A stretch of DNA of 34,401 bases from Gammaproteobacteria bacterium. Its GTDB lineage: Bacteria > Pseudomonadota > Gammaproteobacteria > SZUA-152. Positions within the stretch are counted from its first letter, which is position 1, and every line of letters starts with the position of its first letter. Below are positions 1 through 10,285 of the stretch, in pieces. The notes under the pieces are model-generated. The model was not told the origin of the DNA. It searched no databases and saw only the letters and a list, made by a program, of their open reading frames with translations. Where the stretch lies: the NCBI GenBank assembly GCA_013151575.1, contig JAADHZ010000098.1:1-34401 (forward strand), given 5' to 3'. The position numbers were made by a program, and so were the translations under genes.

Positions 1-30
1 CTTTCGCAGTCAACAAAAACTTCATCGACT

Positions 31-679
31 CTACCACCAAACCTTCGTGGCCGCTGCCTTCGCTTGACACACAGGTATGGGCAAAGGATTAACATTGAGA
101 TAGCGTTTGAGTCGTTCCCAGGTAAAACTTCGCCGTCCACTGCGTCGATTTAGCCACTTATGCAGCAGCTCCATCGTGTGTTGCAATACAGCGTACAGCC
201 CAGCCAAATTACCCACTACTCCGAAGTAGTTGTAACTTCCTCGTCAAAGATTTCAGCAGCTCAGAGGTCTTCATATGCCGCTTCTCCCTGATATAGTCTG
301 ACAGGTTACGTTTCGCTGTTTGCAGTCTTTTTCTGCCCTTTCGGCGAAACAGATGCAGCTTTCCTTTGCTGCCTGAATCCCAATAGAATTCAAAGTTCAG
401 AAAACAGAATCGATTCTTCAGCCCAGGTTGGAATCGACTAAAGCGCAGGATACGTGTTTTATCCTCTGCCACCTCCAAATTGAATTTCTCCAATCTGCTG
501 GGAAGCACTTTGTAAAATCGCTCTGCATCTCTGGCGTACTGAAATGCGCAAACAAAATCATCGGCAAATCTGCAGATGATCGCATCACCTTCACCGTGGG
601 GTTTAACCACTTTCTCGAACCATTCATCAATAACAGTGTGCAGGTAGATATTCGCAAGTATCGGGGGAGACGCTACCAT
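31..679 (-). pseudogene. Group II intron reverse transcriptase/maturase remnant (5'-truncated and frameshifted)
   Basis: ORF 209-679(-) has RT motifs VASPPILANIYLH and FADD (ICRFADDFVCAF). ORF 31-216(-) carries the typical group II RT C-terminus (VVGNLAGLYAVLQHTMELLHKWLNRRSGRRSFTWERLKRYL) in another frame, so a frameshift lies near 215-230. No RT N-terminal domain lies upstream. Confidence 0.85.
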
Positions 680-791
680 CTCGCCTAAAGCGCCTACTTT
701 TGGTGGTTTAGGACATTTCAGCTAGCGATCCCATCGTCCCGGAATTGATCAGGGGTTCCTTGAGCGCAAACTCTGATTTATCCGTATTATT

Positions 792-815
792 CGTCATTCC
801 GGCGCCGGGATGACG
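792..815. repeat. Imperfect palindrome CGTCATTCCGGC/GCCGGGATGACG
   Basis: Read directly: 12-bp arms with one mismatch, in the spacer between the RT remnant and the 3' end of ampD. Confidence 0.7.
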
Positions 816-850
816 GTAGTATTAGGCTTAAAATAAGTGCTATTCACCGC

Positions 851-1414
851 CTACCTCAATAGCTGTCGAAATGCTGCCCAGTCGAACAACGGCCCGGGGT
901 CGGTCTTGCGACCGGGAGCAATGTCGCTGTGGCCGGTGATGCGCGCAGGGGTAATGCCGGGATAACGATGCATTAGCGCCCGGGTCAAGGTTGCCAATTG
1001 TTCGTACTGCACCGGCTCGAAGGCTTGCTGGTCGCAGCCCTCCAGTTCAATGCCGATGGAAAAATCATTGCAGCGTTCCCGACCCTCGAAGCAGGACTGC
1101 CCCGCATGCCAGGCGCGCTGTCCAAAGGGCACGTACTGGACGATCTCGCCATCGCGGCGAATGAACACGTGGGCGGACACGGTAAGTCGGCAAATGTCAG
1201 CAAACTCCGGGTGGGCATTCCCGCCCAGTGTGTTGCAGAACAGCGCGTCGATCCATGGGCCGCCGAACTCGCCCGCAGGCAGGCTAATGGCGTGAATGAC
1301 CAGCAGATCAATAACGCTGCCTAGCGGGCGAGCATCAACATTGGGCGAGGCCACTTGTCGGGCATTTTCCAGCAGGCCGCTGTGTGGGTCGATGCGCATG
1401 GACGAGGGGTGCAT
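851..1414 (-). CDS. ampD: 1,6-anhydro-N-acetylmuramyl-L-alanine amidase AmpD
   Basis: 187 aa; LLVIHAISLPAGEFGG, HVFIRRDGEIVQYVPFGQRAWHAGQS, ITGHSDIAPGRKTDPGPLFDW are typical amidase_2/AmpD motifs. Confidence 0.93.
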   Translation of the reverse strand: MHPSSMRIDPHSGLLENARQVASPNVDARPLGSVIDLLVIHAISLPAGEFGGPWIDALFCNTLGGNAHPEFADICRLTVSAHVFIRRDGEIVQYVPFGQRAWHAGQSCFEGRERCNDFSIGIELEGCDQQAFEPVQYEQLATLTRALMHRYPGITPARITGHSDIAPGRKTDPGPLFDWAAFRQLLR

Positions 1415-1492
1415 GGCCGCAGTGTCGATGGTCTGCCATCTCCTGTCCAGCCACCTCTGGACTCTCGCCCCTCATTTTCGGACACTGTGCCC

Positions 1493-1717
1493 ATGCGCGC
1501 ATATCGCTTCCGACTCTCCATTCCCGCCGAGGAATATCTGGCTTACTACCAGGGCACCGCAAGCCAAGTGGTGGTGGCTCTGAGCAATGGCGTGAATCTA
1601 CAGTTTCCTGCTGGGAACCTGCGCCCCTTTGTATCGCACGAGGGGGTGTACGGGCGGTTCGTGTTGCGGGTGGATGACAACAACAAACTCCAGAACCTGG
1701 AACGGGTGGGCGACTGA
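1493..1717 (+). CDS. DUF2835-like small protein
   Basis: 74 aa from the internal ATG: MRAYRFRLSIPAEEYLAYYQGTASQVVVALSNGVNLQFPAGNLRPFVSHEGVYGRFVLRVDDNNKLQNLERVGD. Stop overlaps the next start (TGATG). Confidence 0.75.
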   Translation: MRAYRFRLSIPAEEYLAYYQGTASQVVVALSNGVNLQFPAGNLRPFVSHEGVYGRFVLRVDDNNKLQNLERVGD

Positions 1718-2634
1718 TGCGCATTGGCATCGACCTCGGCGGCACCAAAATCGAGGGTGTCGGGCTGGGGGAGTCGGGCCAGGTGCTGGCGCGCGTTCGG
1801 GTGCCCACTCCCGCGGGTGATTATCCGGCGACGCTGGCAGCTATCGTAAAACTGGTGGCAGCGCTGGAGTCCAAGGCCGGGCAGATAGGGCGCGTGGGGC
1901 TTGCCATTCCCGGAGCGTTAGAGCCGATCAGTGGGCAGGTTAAAAACGCCAATTCTGTGTGCTTGAACGGGCAGCCGCTACGTGACGATCTGGCGCAGGC
2001 CCTACGGCGTGAGGTGCGGCTAGCCAATGACGCCGATTGTTTTGCTCTGTCTGAGGCCACCGATGGTGCGGGAGCTGGTGCTACTGTAGTGTTCGGAGTG
2101 ATTGTGGGTACCGGGACCGGCGGTGGAGTGGTGGTGAACGGGCGGTTGTTGTCGGGCCCCAATGCCATTGCCGGGGAGTGGGGGCACAATCCCCTGCCCT
2201 GGCCCCGTGCCGACGAGTTGCCGGGGCCAGTTTGTTACTGCGGCAAGCATGGCTGCATCGAAACATTTCTTTCCGGGCCGGGGTTGGCTGCCGATTTTGT
2301 CCGCGCCGGTGGAAGGCAACTGGACGCGGCGGCCATCGGTTTGCTGGCCCGGCGGAGGGAGCCGGAGGCCTTGGCCTGCGTGGCCCGTTACGTGGATCGC
2401 ATGGCGCGCTCGCTGGCTGCGGTGATCAATCTGTTGGACCCGGACGTGATCGTGCTGGGGGGCGGCCTTTCTCAACTGGATATTCTGTACGAGGCCGTAC
2501 CGGCCCGTTGGGGGCGTTACGTTTTTTCGGCGACCGGCTCGGCGGGTGACGATGAGCCGGTGCGCACGCGTCTGCTGGCCCCACGTTTTGGTGATGCCAG
2601 CGGGGTGCGTGGGGCGGCGTGGCTGTGGGACTGA
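1717..2634 (+). CDS. ROK family sugar kinase (fructokinase/NagK-like)
   Basis: 305 aa; MRIGIDLGGTKIEG phosphate-binding motif, GTGTGGGVV, EWGHNPLPWP, and the Cys-rich CYCGKHGCIETFLSG ROK signature. Confidence 0.9.
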   Translation: MRIGIDLGGTKIEGVGLGESGQVLARVRVPTPAGDYPATLAAIVKLVAALESKAGQIGRVGLAIPGALEPISGQVKNANSVCLNGQPLRDDLAQALRREVRLANDADCFALSEATDGAGAGATVVFGVIVGTGTGGGVVVNGRLLSGPNAIAGEWGHNPLPWPRADELPGPVCYCGKHGCIETFLSGPGLAADFVRAGGRQLDAAAIGLLARRREPEALACVARYVDRMARSLAAVINLLDPDVIVLGGGLSQLDILYEAVPARWGRYVFSATGSAGDDEPVRTRLLAPRFGDASGVRGAAWLWD

Positions 2635-2650
2635 GTGGTGGCGCAGCCGG

Positions 2651-2938
2651 TCAGGAAATAATCGGAATCAACGGGCGATCACTGCGCACGCCATCAAGTT
2701 TGCAGCCGGTCAAATCGGCCCCGTCCAAGTCAGCGCCGCGCAGGTCGGCCCCGCTGAGGTCGGCCAGTCGCAGGTCGGCATCACGCAGGTTGGCCCTGCG
2801 CAGGTCAGCATCGCGCAGTTCGTATTGCACCAGATTGGCATTTTCCAAATTGCTCTCACGCAGGTCGGCGCCGTTGAGGCTACTCCGTTCTGAGGTCAGC
2901 AATTGGCTGAGGCCTTTGCGGTCGAAGATGACGATCAT
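2651..2938 (-). CDS. Small pentapeptide-repeat protein
   Basis: 95 aa; tandem A(D/N)LxxAxL-type units ([58 protein letters not shown]). Confidence 0.9.
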   Translation of the reverse strand: MIVIFDRKGLSQLLTSERSSLNGADLRESNLENANLVQYELRDADLRRANLRDADLRLADLSGADLRGADLDGADLTGCKLDGVRSDRPLIPIIS

Positions 2939-2943
2939 TCGTC

Positions 2944-4473
2944 TTATCCTTTAATGATTTGTTGGCAGGCGGATGCTTCCGCCTCGGCTAGCGCGCCGCG
3001 CGCACGTTCCAGCACCTCGGCCGCATTATTATCGCGGTGGCCATGAATCAGCGTATAACCACAGCAGAAGCCACAGATGTGTTCGTCCTCAATGGCTGGG
3101 TGTTGTTTCTGTTGGTGGAGAAACAGCGCGTGCAGACGTTCCAGACGGGAAGTGGCGCTGTCGGCTTTCATGCCGAACATGAGCAGTACAAATTGGCCAT
3201 CTTCCAGCTGCGCCACATAATCAACTTTGCGGGCATTATCGCGAAGAGTGCGGCCAAGCACCTTGATGGCCTGCTCCCGCTGTTCTGGGGTGAGCGGGTC
3301 CAACCCTGACAGGTGCAACGCGGCGGTGCAAACGTCGGCCCCGCGCCGGGCAAAATCGTAGGCGCGGGTGAAATCGATATCGAACTGACGTTGATTAGGC
3401 AGGCCTGTGAGGGAATCGGTGAGCTGGTGGCGTTCGAGCAGTTGCCGTTTTTTGTCGAGCTTCCGGTGAATGAGGCCGATAGTGGGCAGGATCTCTGCGG
3501 TTTCACGTAGCAGAGGGGTGGGTAGACCGTTATCGGGCAGTGTGTCTTCCGTCAGGCGGTTGAGCAGGCCTTTGACGTTCTCAAAATCCGTGCTCAGTCG
3601 CCGCATGGCGAAACGGAGCAGAAAAATGACCACGCCCACAGCGAGCAGTAGTGCAGAAATATTGAAGGTCACCAAGCTGAAAAAACTGGGCAGAGAGGCC
3701 GGGGCTTTTTCAGTTAAGCTCAATTGCCAGTTGGTACCATCGATGGCCAGTGTGCTGGAGTGGGTGTTGTGCTCACCGTCAAGGTTGATCTGCCGGGCGA
3801 TGATCTCGCCGTGGCCGTCGCGCAAGGTCAGGTTTTGGTTGGCGTTAGCGCTGTTTTTCACCAGTTCGCGTAGGGTGTCAAGTCGAAAGCTGACGATCAA
3901 CGTGCCGATGGGGTTTTCCGCCTCGTCCAACACCGGGGCGGTCAGGTCGTAGTGCTCGTTGCGCGGGTCCTGGCGATGCACAGGCGGCACTGGGACGCCC
4001 CCTCCCTGGCTGATTCGGACCAGATCGGAAAAACATTGCGGACCAAGCTGGTGACCCGCGGGTTCGCCCAGCACCTGTCCATTTTCGGCAAGCAGGGCGA
4101 CGCCGATGGCTTGCGGCAAAAAGCGACGCATTTGTAACGCCCATGCCTGCGCGCCGGAGGTGTCGTTGTACTCCAGAATATCCTGGGTGGTGGGTTGTAC
4201 AGCAACATTGCCGACAATCTGGCGCAGCAGCAGCAGTTGCCCATGAATACTTTCAGCCTTGTCCGACAAATGTTGCGCAACAGCTTCGGAGGGCTGGAAA
4301 TGGTTGCGGGCCAGCAATAGGTTAGCCGCAATGATGGCGAGAAACAGGGCGACAATGACCGCCACACCGACATAAGCCATCAGTTTGACGGACAGGCCTC
4401 TCCGCTGTGTTGAGGTGGGAGGCTGTTCTGCGGAATATACAATGGGGCCGTTATGTTCACTTGCTTGATGCAT
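2944..4473 (-). CDS. Membrane sensor protein with periplasmic domain and degenerate GGDEF domain
   Basis: 509 aa; N-terminal TM, periplasmic segment, second TM ([23 protein letters not shown]), then [18 protein letters not shown] (GGDEF-domain start) but EDGQF in place of GGDEF. Confidence 0.8.
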   Translation of the reverse strand: MHQASEHNGPIVYSAEQPPTSTQRRGLSVKLMAYVGVAVIVALFLAIIAANLLLARNHFQPSEAVAQHLSDKAESIHGQLLLLRQIVGNVAVQPTTQDILEYNDTSGAQAWALQMRRFLPQAIGVALLAENGQVLGEPAGHQLGPQCFSDLVRISQGGGVPVPPVHRQDPRNEHYDLTAPVLDEAENPIGTLIVSFRLDTLRELVKNSANANQNLTLRDGHGEIIARQINLDGEHNTHSSTLAIDGTNWQLSLTEKAPASLPSFFSLVTFNISALLLAVGVVIFLLRFAMRRLSTDFENVKGLLNRLTEDTLPDNGLPTPLLRETAEILPTIGLIHRKLDKKRQLLERHQLTDSLTGLPNQRQFDIDFTRAYDFARRGADVCTAALHLSGLDPLTPEQREQAIKVLGRTLRDNARKVDYVAQLEDGQFVLLMFGMKADSATSRLERLHALFLHQQKQHPAIEDEHICGFCCGYTLIHGHRDNNAAEVLERARGALAEAEASACQQIIKG

Positions 4474-4667
4474 TGGGCTTCGGTTCCTTTATCTGACGAG
4501 GGTGGGTTCGTCGTGGCTACATTTTACGACACATAGGGAGGGGAGTGAAACTGATATTTTTTATGTGGAATTTGTTGTTTTGCCCTCGTCCCGTTGCCCG
4601 CTAGCGTTGGGTTGTGATGGGTGATGGGGTATGCTTGCGGCGTGAAAAAAAGCTTGAGTGGTGCAGT

Positions 4668-5198
4668 ATGAAACAGGTTTGGACAAGGCTGCTGTTGGGC
4701 GGGTTATGTATCGCAGCTACAGCGGCGGCGGCATCGACGCTCGAAGCCACCTTTCAACAGCTGGATGCAGAGGCGGAAAAAGCCCTCGGCGAAGTGCTAG
4801 TGCTGGGGGCCGAAATGGCCTTGCTGGAGGAATCCCGAACGATTCCACTCAATAACCGGTTAGAAGTGCTGGTATCGATTGAGCCCAGCCCTTTTTTTCG
4901 GTTGGAAGCGGTGCAGCTTCAAGTGGACGGCAAAACCGTCAGTTCTTACACCTACACGCTTAATGAACTAACGGCGCTAAGCAGCGGTGGTGCTCATTCA
5001 CTGTTTCGAGGCGAGCTACCGGCTGGTCGGCATCAACTGGTCGCCGTCCTGTTAGGACGTTTCCCCGAGGATGCCGAATTCAAACGCGAGGTGGCATTCA
5101 TACTAGTCTCAGGAAGCGGGCCTCGCGTGATGGAGCTACGGGTGGAATCCGGGGATGAAAAAACCCCTCCCGGGTTTTTCGTGAAAGAATGGAAGTAA
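4668..5198 (+). CDS. Exported hypothetical protein, first gene of the TPR/ExbBD/TonB-like block
   Basis: Starting at the internal ATG gives a signal peptide (MKQVWTRLLLGGLCIAATAAAAS). Overlaps the next CDS by 10 bp. ORF track start is 4614. Confidence 0.75.
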   Translation: MKQVWTRLLLGGLCIAATAAAASTLEATFQQLDAEAEKALGEVLVLGAEMALLEESRTIPLNNRLEVLVSIEPSPFFRLEAVQLQVDGKTVSSYTYTLNELTALSSGGAHSLFRGELPAGRHQLVAVLLGRFPEDAEFKREVAFILVSGSGPRVMELRVESGDEKTPPGFFVKEWK

Positions 5199-6703
5199 TC
5201 TTGATTGTCCTGAAGTTCAGCAAATCATTGTGCGCGATGCTGATAGTCCCAGCCCTGTGTTTCGGCACGGGTGTGTCTGCTGCCGCAGCGCTGAAAACCA
5301 CCCCGGTGTCTCAAGAGGCTGTTGCCTGGGAAGGAATAAAATCCCCCCTCCTTCGAGCTGCGCAGTTCGAGCTGTTGATGAGGCGCCCCGTTGCTGCGAT
5401 CACCCGTCTGCTGGCCGATCAATCACAGGGATACTTTGCCCGGCATCCGGCTCAGGCCCGGCTAGTGTTGGGGGGTATCTATCTGGCTTACGGCGCCCAC
5501 TACAAGGCCGAGAGTATTTTTCAGGGCTTGACGATAGCGGAGCAGCCCCAGGGCCTTCGCGACATGGCGCGGTATCAACTCGCCCGGTTGCAATTTCAGC
5601 GCGGCCAGCCGGACGAGGCTCTTGACTCCCTGGGGCGCATCGACGGTGAGTTGCCAGCGAAAATGCAACAGGAACGCATGCTGTTGTCCTCACTACTATT
5701 TTTGCAGGACGATCAATTCGACGAAGCTGAGGATAATCTGCGCAGCATGGAGCACCAGGCGCAGAGGGACGACTCGGACGCCACATCGACCTGGGCCGCT
5801 TACGGCCGCTTCAATCTTGGTGTGACCCTGTTCCGACAAGGGCGGGAGCAGGAGGGCCGCAAACTGTTGGAGGCCGTAGGTAAAATGCCCGCAGACAACA
5901 GCGAAATTCGGGCCTTGCGGGACAAGGCGAATCTGACGCTGGCGTTCAGTTATCTCGGTCTGAATGAGCCGGATGCGGCACAGAAATATTTTGCCAAAAC
6001 CCGGCTGGAGGGGCCGTTGTCCAACAAGGCGCTGCTGGGGCTAGGACGGGCGTATGCCGCCCGAGGCGAGTACAAAAAGGCCTTGACGCCATGGATGCAG
6101 CTCACCAAACGTGACGCCAGCGACCCTTCGGTGCAGGACGGGTTGCTGGCAGTGCCTTTTGCTTTTGGCAAATTGGAGGCATTGAAACAGTCACTGGGGT
6201 ACTACCAGTCTGCGCTGAATGTTTATCAGCAGGAAATGAAACAAGTTCACACCGCAGAGGCCGCAGTCAACAACAGAGCGTTGCTGGACAGCTTAGTGCG
6301 AGGGGTCAGCAGTGAGGCGCTGAAGCAGCGCTGGTTTCTCGCAGATTTATCGGATGTGCCAGGGGCCCGGTATTTGTGGCCATTGTTTTCCACCCACGAA
6401 TTTCAGGAAACATTAAAAAACTACACCCGGATATACCGCTCTCGGGACACGCTGACGCACTGGTCTGCACGGCTTGGCAGCGGTGATATCGACCCGCAAC
6501 TGCGTCGTAGCTTGCAAGACCGCATCGATGCGTTGGAGAAAAAACTGAGCACAACGCAACAGCGCCTCGGCACTCACCTCACGCAATTGGCGCTAATGGA
6601 ACTGAACCGGCGCAAACAGCGTCTGGTGAGTTATGCCGCTGAAGTACGATTTTCCATGGCTCAAATTTATGATTACGCCGCCAAGCGCTGGGGAGGAGAG
6701 TAA
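5189..6703 (+). CDS. Exported TPR-repeat protein
   Basis: 504 aa; signal peptide LCAMLIVPALCFGTGVSAAAA, helical TPR-like repeats (LLGLGRAYAARGEYKKALTPWMQL). TAATG overlap with next gene. Confidence 0.8.
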   Translation: MEVILIVLKFSKSLCAMLIVPALCFGTGVSAAAALKTTPVSQEAVAWEGIKSPLLRAAQFELLMRRPVAAITRLLADQSQGYFARHPAQARLVLGGIYLAYGAHYKAESIFQGLTIAEQPQGLRDMARYQLARLQFQRGQPDEALDSLGRIDGELPAKMQQERMLLSSLLFLQDDQFDEAEDNLRSMEHQAQRDDSDATSTWAAYGRFNLGVTLFRQGREQEGRKLLEAVGKMPADNSEIRALRDKANLTLAFSYLGLNEPDAAQKYFAKTRLEGPLSNKALLGLGRAYAARGEYKKALTPWMQLTKRDASDPSVQDGLLAVPFAFGKLEALKQSLGYYQSALNVYQQEMKQVHTAEAAVNNRALLDSLVRGVSSEALKQRWFLADLSDVPGARYLWPLFSTHEFQETLKNYTRIYRSRDTLTHWSARLGSGDIDPQLRRSLQDRIDALEKKLSTTQQRLGTHLTQLALMELNRRKQRLVSYAAEVRFSMAQIYDYAAKRWGGE

Positions 6704-9591
6704 TGAACCCCAGGATGTGCGCAATAACGGCTGACGTTTTTTCGTTTGGGGAGCGATTTCAAACAAATGCCTTCCGATATTGGCTAACCGCCCTGATTGT
6801 GCTGTCAGTGGTCGGTTGTGCAACAGAGCAAAAAACCCTAGGTGACCTCAGTGAGGTAGAGATCAACATCGAAACTGACGCCCCTATTCTTGGCGCTCGC
6901 GACAAGGCCATGGACAACTATTGGGAATTCATGGCGGGCTCCCAAGGGCAGTCGCAAACAGTGGAGGCCCTGCGCCGCTTGGCGGATTTGGAGCTGGAAC
7001 GTAGCGAAGAACGTTTTCAAAAGCAGATGGAGGTGTTTGGCCAGGGGCAAGGCGAAGTGAATACCGATGTGGACACACTGAGGAGTATCACCTATCGCAG
7101 CGCAATTAAACTGTACGAAGATGCGCTCAAGGCCGCCGTCGGAGGCCCCCTGGAGGCGGCGATTCTGTACCAGGTGTCCAAGGCCTACGAACAGGCTGCA
7201 CAACAGGAAAAGGCCATACTGACGCTGGAAAAATTATTGGCCCTGGAACCGCTGGCCGCGAATCGGGATGAGTTGCAGTTTCGTCGTGGTGAGTTGTTGT
7301 TTGATCTGCGTCGTTTCACCAAAGCAGAGCAGGCCTACCGACAAGCTATGTTGGCCAATCCGAATTCCGCCTATTTCGAGAAGGCCCTGACGAAACATGG
7401 CTGGGCCTATTTTAAGCAGGAAAAATTCGGGCTGGCATTAGAATCATTTTTTCGTCTGGTGGACCGCAAGTTACAGCCGGTGCCGGGCAAACCAAAAAAA
7501 GTCCTAAGCCGTGGCGACAGTGAACTGCTCAATGACGTGTTTCGTGTGGCCATGCTGGGGTTTGACGAATTGGGGGGCGCCAGCGCCATCAAGGACTATT
7601 TTTCCCGGGTGGGGCGGCGCGACTACGAGACACGAGTCTACCGGCAACTGGGGGAATACTATATTGAAAAGGGACGAATTCGTGACGCCGCCGATACCTT
7701 TGCCGCTTTTGCGAGAAATTTCCCCATGCACGAGCAGGCGTTTGAATTTGATCTCAAGGCGATCGACACGTTCACCGCAGCTGGTTTTTCCAGTGTGCTG
7801 ATGAAACTAAAACGTGATTTCGTGAAACGTTATCGCGTCAAAGGGCCGTATTGGACGCACTATCAGGAACAGGAAGACACGGTGCTCGCCCGGTTAAAAA
7901 AAGCCTTGCAACACAATTCCGAAGACGTTGTGCGTGCCGCTCATGCCCGGGCGCAAAAAACCAAATCCGCACAGGACTATCAGAAAACTTTCTTTTTGTA
8001 TCGTCGGCACCTGAGATGGTTTGGGCAAAGTGACACTGCGCAAAAACTGAATTTCCTGTTTGCCGAATTACTGTTCGAGGCTGGCCAGTTTGAGTCAGCG
8101 GCCAAGGAATACGAAAAAACGGCCTATCGATATGTGCGTTTCGGCAAAAATGTGGAAGCTGGCTACGCCGCCCTACTAGCCTATGCCGAACAGGAAAAAC
8201 GTGCCGAAGGAAAACAAAAAACAATCTGGAGCCGCCTAGCCGTCGGCAGTGCTATGCGTTTCGGGAAAACGTTTCCCAACGACAAACGCGCGGCCAACGT
8301 CTTGACTAAAGCCGCTCAGGACATGTTTGCATTAAAAAAATATTCGCAGGCTGCCGTTGCCGCGCGCCAGATTCTGGAATTGTCGGTGGACCCCAGTGCC
8401 GATACTCGGCGCATAGCCTGGAAAATTATCGCCCGCGCAGAATTCGAAAGAGGCGACTACACACGCGCGGAGGTCGCCTACAAAGTCGCCCTGAGTTTGC
8501 TAGGTCCGAATGACAGCAGCCGCAAGAGTCTGGAGGAAGGTCTTGCCGCGGCGGTATACAAGCAGGGTGAATACATGCGGTCCAAGGGCAACATCAAAGC
8601 AGCCATAATGCAATTCGCTCGCGTTGCGCAGGTGTCACCGGATAGCAGCGTGATCATATCGGCAGAGTTTGATATCGCCGCAAGCATGCTGGAAGCCAAA
8701 AATTGGAACGGGGCGATTCAGGAATTTTTGATTTTTCGACAGACCAACCCCAACCATCCCCTGACGGCAAGAATTCCCGGCCTTCTCATCAAGGCCTATC
8801 TTGCCAGCAGCCAGTGGGTGAAGGCTGCCGAAGAATTGCGGGTGATGGAGCAGGTATTGCGCGAGCCCGAGCAAAAACGGGCGGCTATCTGGCAAGCGGC
8901 AGAGCTTTATGAAAAAGTCGACGATACGCCGAAACTTATCGAACTCTACCAGCGTTACGTTCGTCAGTTTCCCGCGCCATTGGAGCAGGCAATGGAAGCA
9001 CGCCAGAAGTTGGTGGTATTGTATGCAGCTGCTGGCCGGAAGCAGGATCGCGAGCATTGGTTAAAAGAAATTGTACACCACAGTAAGGGGAATGCAGGAC
9101 AAAGCACGCCTCGCATCCGTTACCTGGCCGCGAAGGCCGCCTATGAATTAGCCAAGCCGGAGTTGGCATTGTTTCAAGCCATCAAACTGGTGAAGCCATT
9201 GCGGCAAAATTTGAAGCGTAAAAAACAAAAAATGAAAGCCGCGGTCGATGCCTATATGGTGGCCGCCAACTTCGGCATTGCGGACGTCGCTACCGCATCC
9301 GTTTACTGGGTGGCAGAAATATACAATGAGTTCGGTCAGGCATTAATGTCCTCAGAACGTCCCCCGGGGCTGTCAGAAGAAGAGCTTGAACAATACGATA
9401 TTTTACTCGAAGAACAAGCCTACCCCTTTGAAGAAAAGTCTATTAACATTCACGAAACCAATGTTGAGCGTATCGTTGAAGGAACCTATGATAAATGGAT
9501 TAAAAAGAGCCTGGGCAAACTCATGGAGCTGAGCCCGGTGCGCTATGCCAAAACTGAAAAGGGTGAATTGTTTGCGCAACAAATTTACTAA
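6703..9591 (+). CDS. Large TPR-repeat lipoprotein
   Basis: 962 aa; lipobox LSVVGC; many TPR-like units (AILYQVSKAYEQAAQQEKAILTLEKLLALEP, YFEKALTKHGWAYFKQEKFGLALESFFRLV). Confidence 0.82.
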   Translation: MNPRMCAITADVFSFGERFQTNAFRYWLTALIVLSVVGCATEQKTLGDLSEVEINIETDAPILGARDKAMDNYWEFMAGSQGQSQTVEALRRLADLELERSEERFQKQMEVFGQGQGEVNTDVDTLRSITYRSAIKLYEDALKAAVGGPLEAAILYQVSKAYEQAAQQEKAILTLEKLLALEPLAANRDELQFRRGELLFDLRRFTKAEQAYRQAMLANPNSAYFEKALTKHGWAYFKQEKFGLALESFFRLVDRKLQPVPGKPKKVLSRGDSELLNDVFRVAMLGFDELGGASAIKDYFSRVGRRDYETRVYRQLGEYYIEKGRIRDAADTFAAFARNFPMHEQAFEFDLKAIDTFTAAGFSSVLMKLKRDFVKRYRVKGPYWTHYQEQEDTVLARLKKALQHNSEDVVRAAHARAQKTKSAQDYQKTFFLYRRHLRWFGQSDTAQKLNFLFAELLFEAGQFESAAKEYEKTAYRYVRFGKNVEAGYAALLAYAEQEKRAEGKQKTIWSRLAVGSAMRFGKTFPNDKRAANVLTKAAQDMFALKKYSQAAVAARQILELSVDPSADTRRIAWKIIARAEFERGDYTRAEVAYKVALSLLGPNDSSRKSLEEGLAAAVYKQGEYMRSKGNIKAAIMQFARVAQVSPDSSVIISAEFDIAASMLEAKNWNGAIQEFLIFRQTNPNHPLTARIPGLLIKAYLASSQWVKAAEELRVMEQVLREPEQKRAAIWQAAELYEKVDDTPKLIELYQRYVRQFPAPLEQAMEARQKLVVLYAAAGRKQDREHWLKEIVHHSKGNAGQSTPRIRYLAAKAAYELAKPELALFQAIKLVKPLRQNLKRKKQKMKAAVDAYMVAANFGIADVATASVYWVAEIYNEFGQALMSSERPPGLSEEELEQYDILLEEQAYPFEEKSINIHETNVERIVEGTYDKWIKKSLGKLMELSPVRYAKTEKGELFAQQIY

Positions 9592-9601
9592 TACACTTGA
9601 T

Positions 9602-10285
9602 ATGCGGACCAACCTGCCACCATTTCAGGTTATGAAAATTTGCCGACGTTCTATAACGCGACAGTATGGGCGGCAAGCGGCAAGTGTCGTGCTGATCTGC
9701 TCGTTGATGGCATTACTGCTGGCGGGTTGTGCAACACAGGGGCCTTCCGTCGAACCGCAGGAAAAAACCCAAACCGCTGAACAGGCTCTGCCTAAAATAG
9801 ACCCCAAAGCATCGGCGCTTTTTGAAAAAGCGCTGACCGCGATGCGTAAAGATAAGGATGCTGTTGCGGAAAAACAATTATTACAGTTAACCAAACAGTT
9901 CCCGAATTTTTCCGGGCCGCAGGTCAACCTGGGTATTATTTATTACCGGGCGGGAAAGTATGATATTGCGCGCGAAGCCTTTAACAAGGCACTTGAACTC
10001 AATCCCAAGAGTGTCGCAAGCCTGAATCATCTCGGCATTATCAGTCGGAATGAGGGCAAGTTCAAAGAGTCCTCTGAGGACTATGAAAAAGCCTTGCGAA
10101 TCAACCCGGATTATGCTTACGCTCATCGCAACTTTGGTATTCTGCTGGAGCTGTACATGGGTAGGCTGCCGGAAGCGCTGGCGCACTACAAGCGCTATCA
10201 GACACTTGTCAAACAGCAAAATAACGCGGAAGACGGCGAGGTTAGAAAATGGATAGTGGAATTAGGCAGAAGAATAAAAAAATAG
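9602..10285 (+). CDS. TPR-repeat lipoprotein
   Basis: Lipobox LLAGC; TPRs (VNLGIIYYRAGKYDIAREAFNKALELNPKSVASLNHLGIISRNEGKFKESSEDYEKALRINPDYAYAHRNFGIL). ORF track start is 9545; the start may be 9602 or 9632. Confidence 0.85.
   Translation: MRTNLPPFQVMKICRRSITRQYGRQAASVVLICSLMALLLAGCATQGPSVEPQEKTQTAEQALPKIDPKASALFEKALTAMRKDKDAVAEKQLLQLTKQFPNFSGPQVNLGIIYYRAGKYDIAREAFNKALELNPKSVASLNHLGIISRNEGKFKESSEDYEKALRINPDYAYAHRNFGILLELYMGRLPEALAHYKRYQTLVKQQNNAEDGEVRKWIVELGRRIKK

Noticed and set aside
2546-2954. + strand ORFs 2546-2893 and 2619-2954 with VGPAQV-like repeats
   Set aside because: Repeats are the antisense reading of the pentapeptide-repeat gene.
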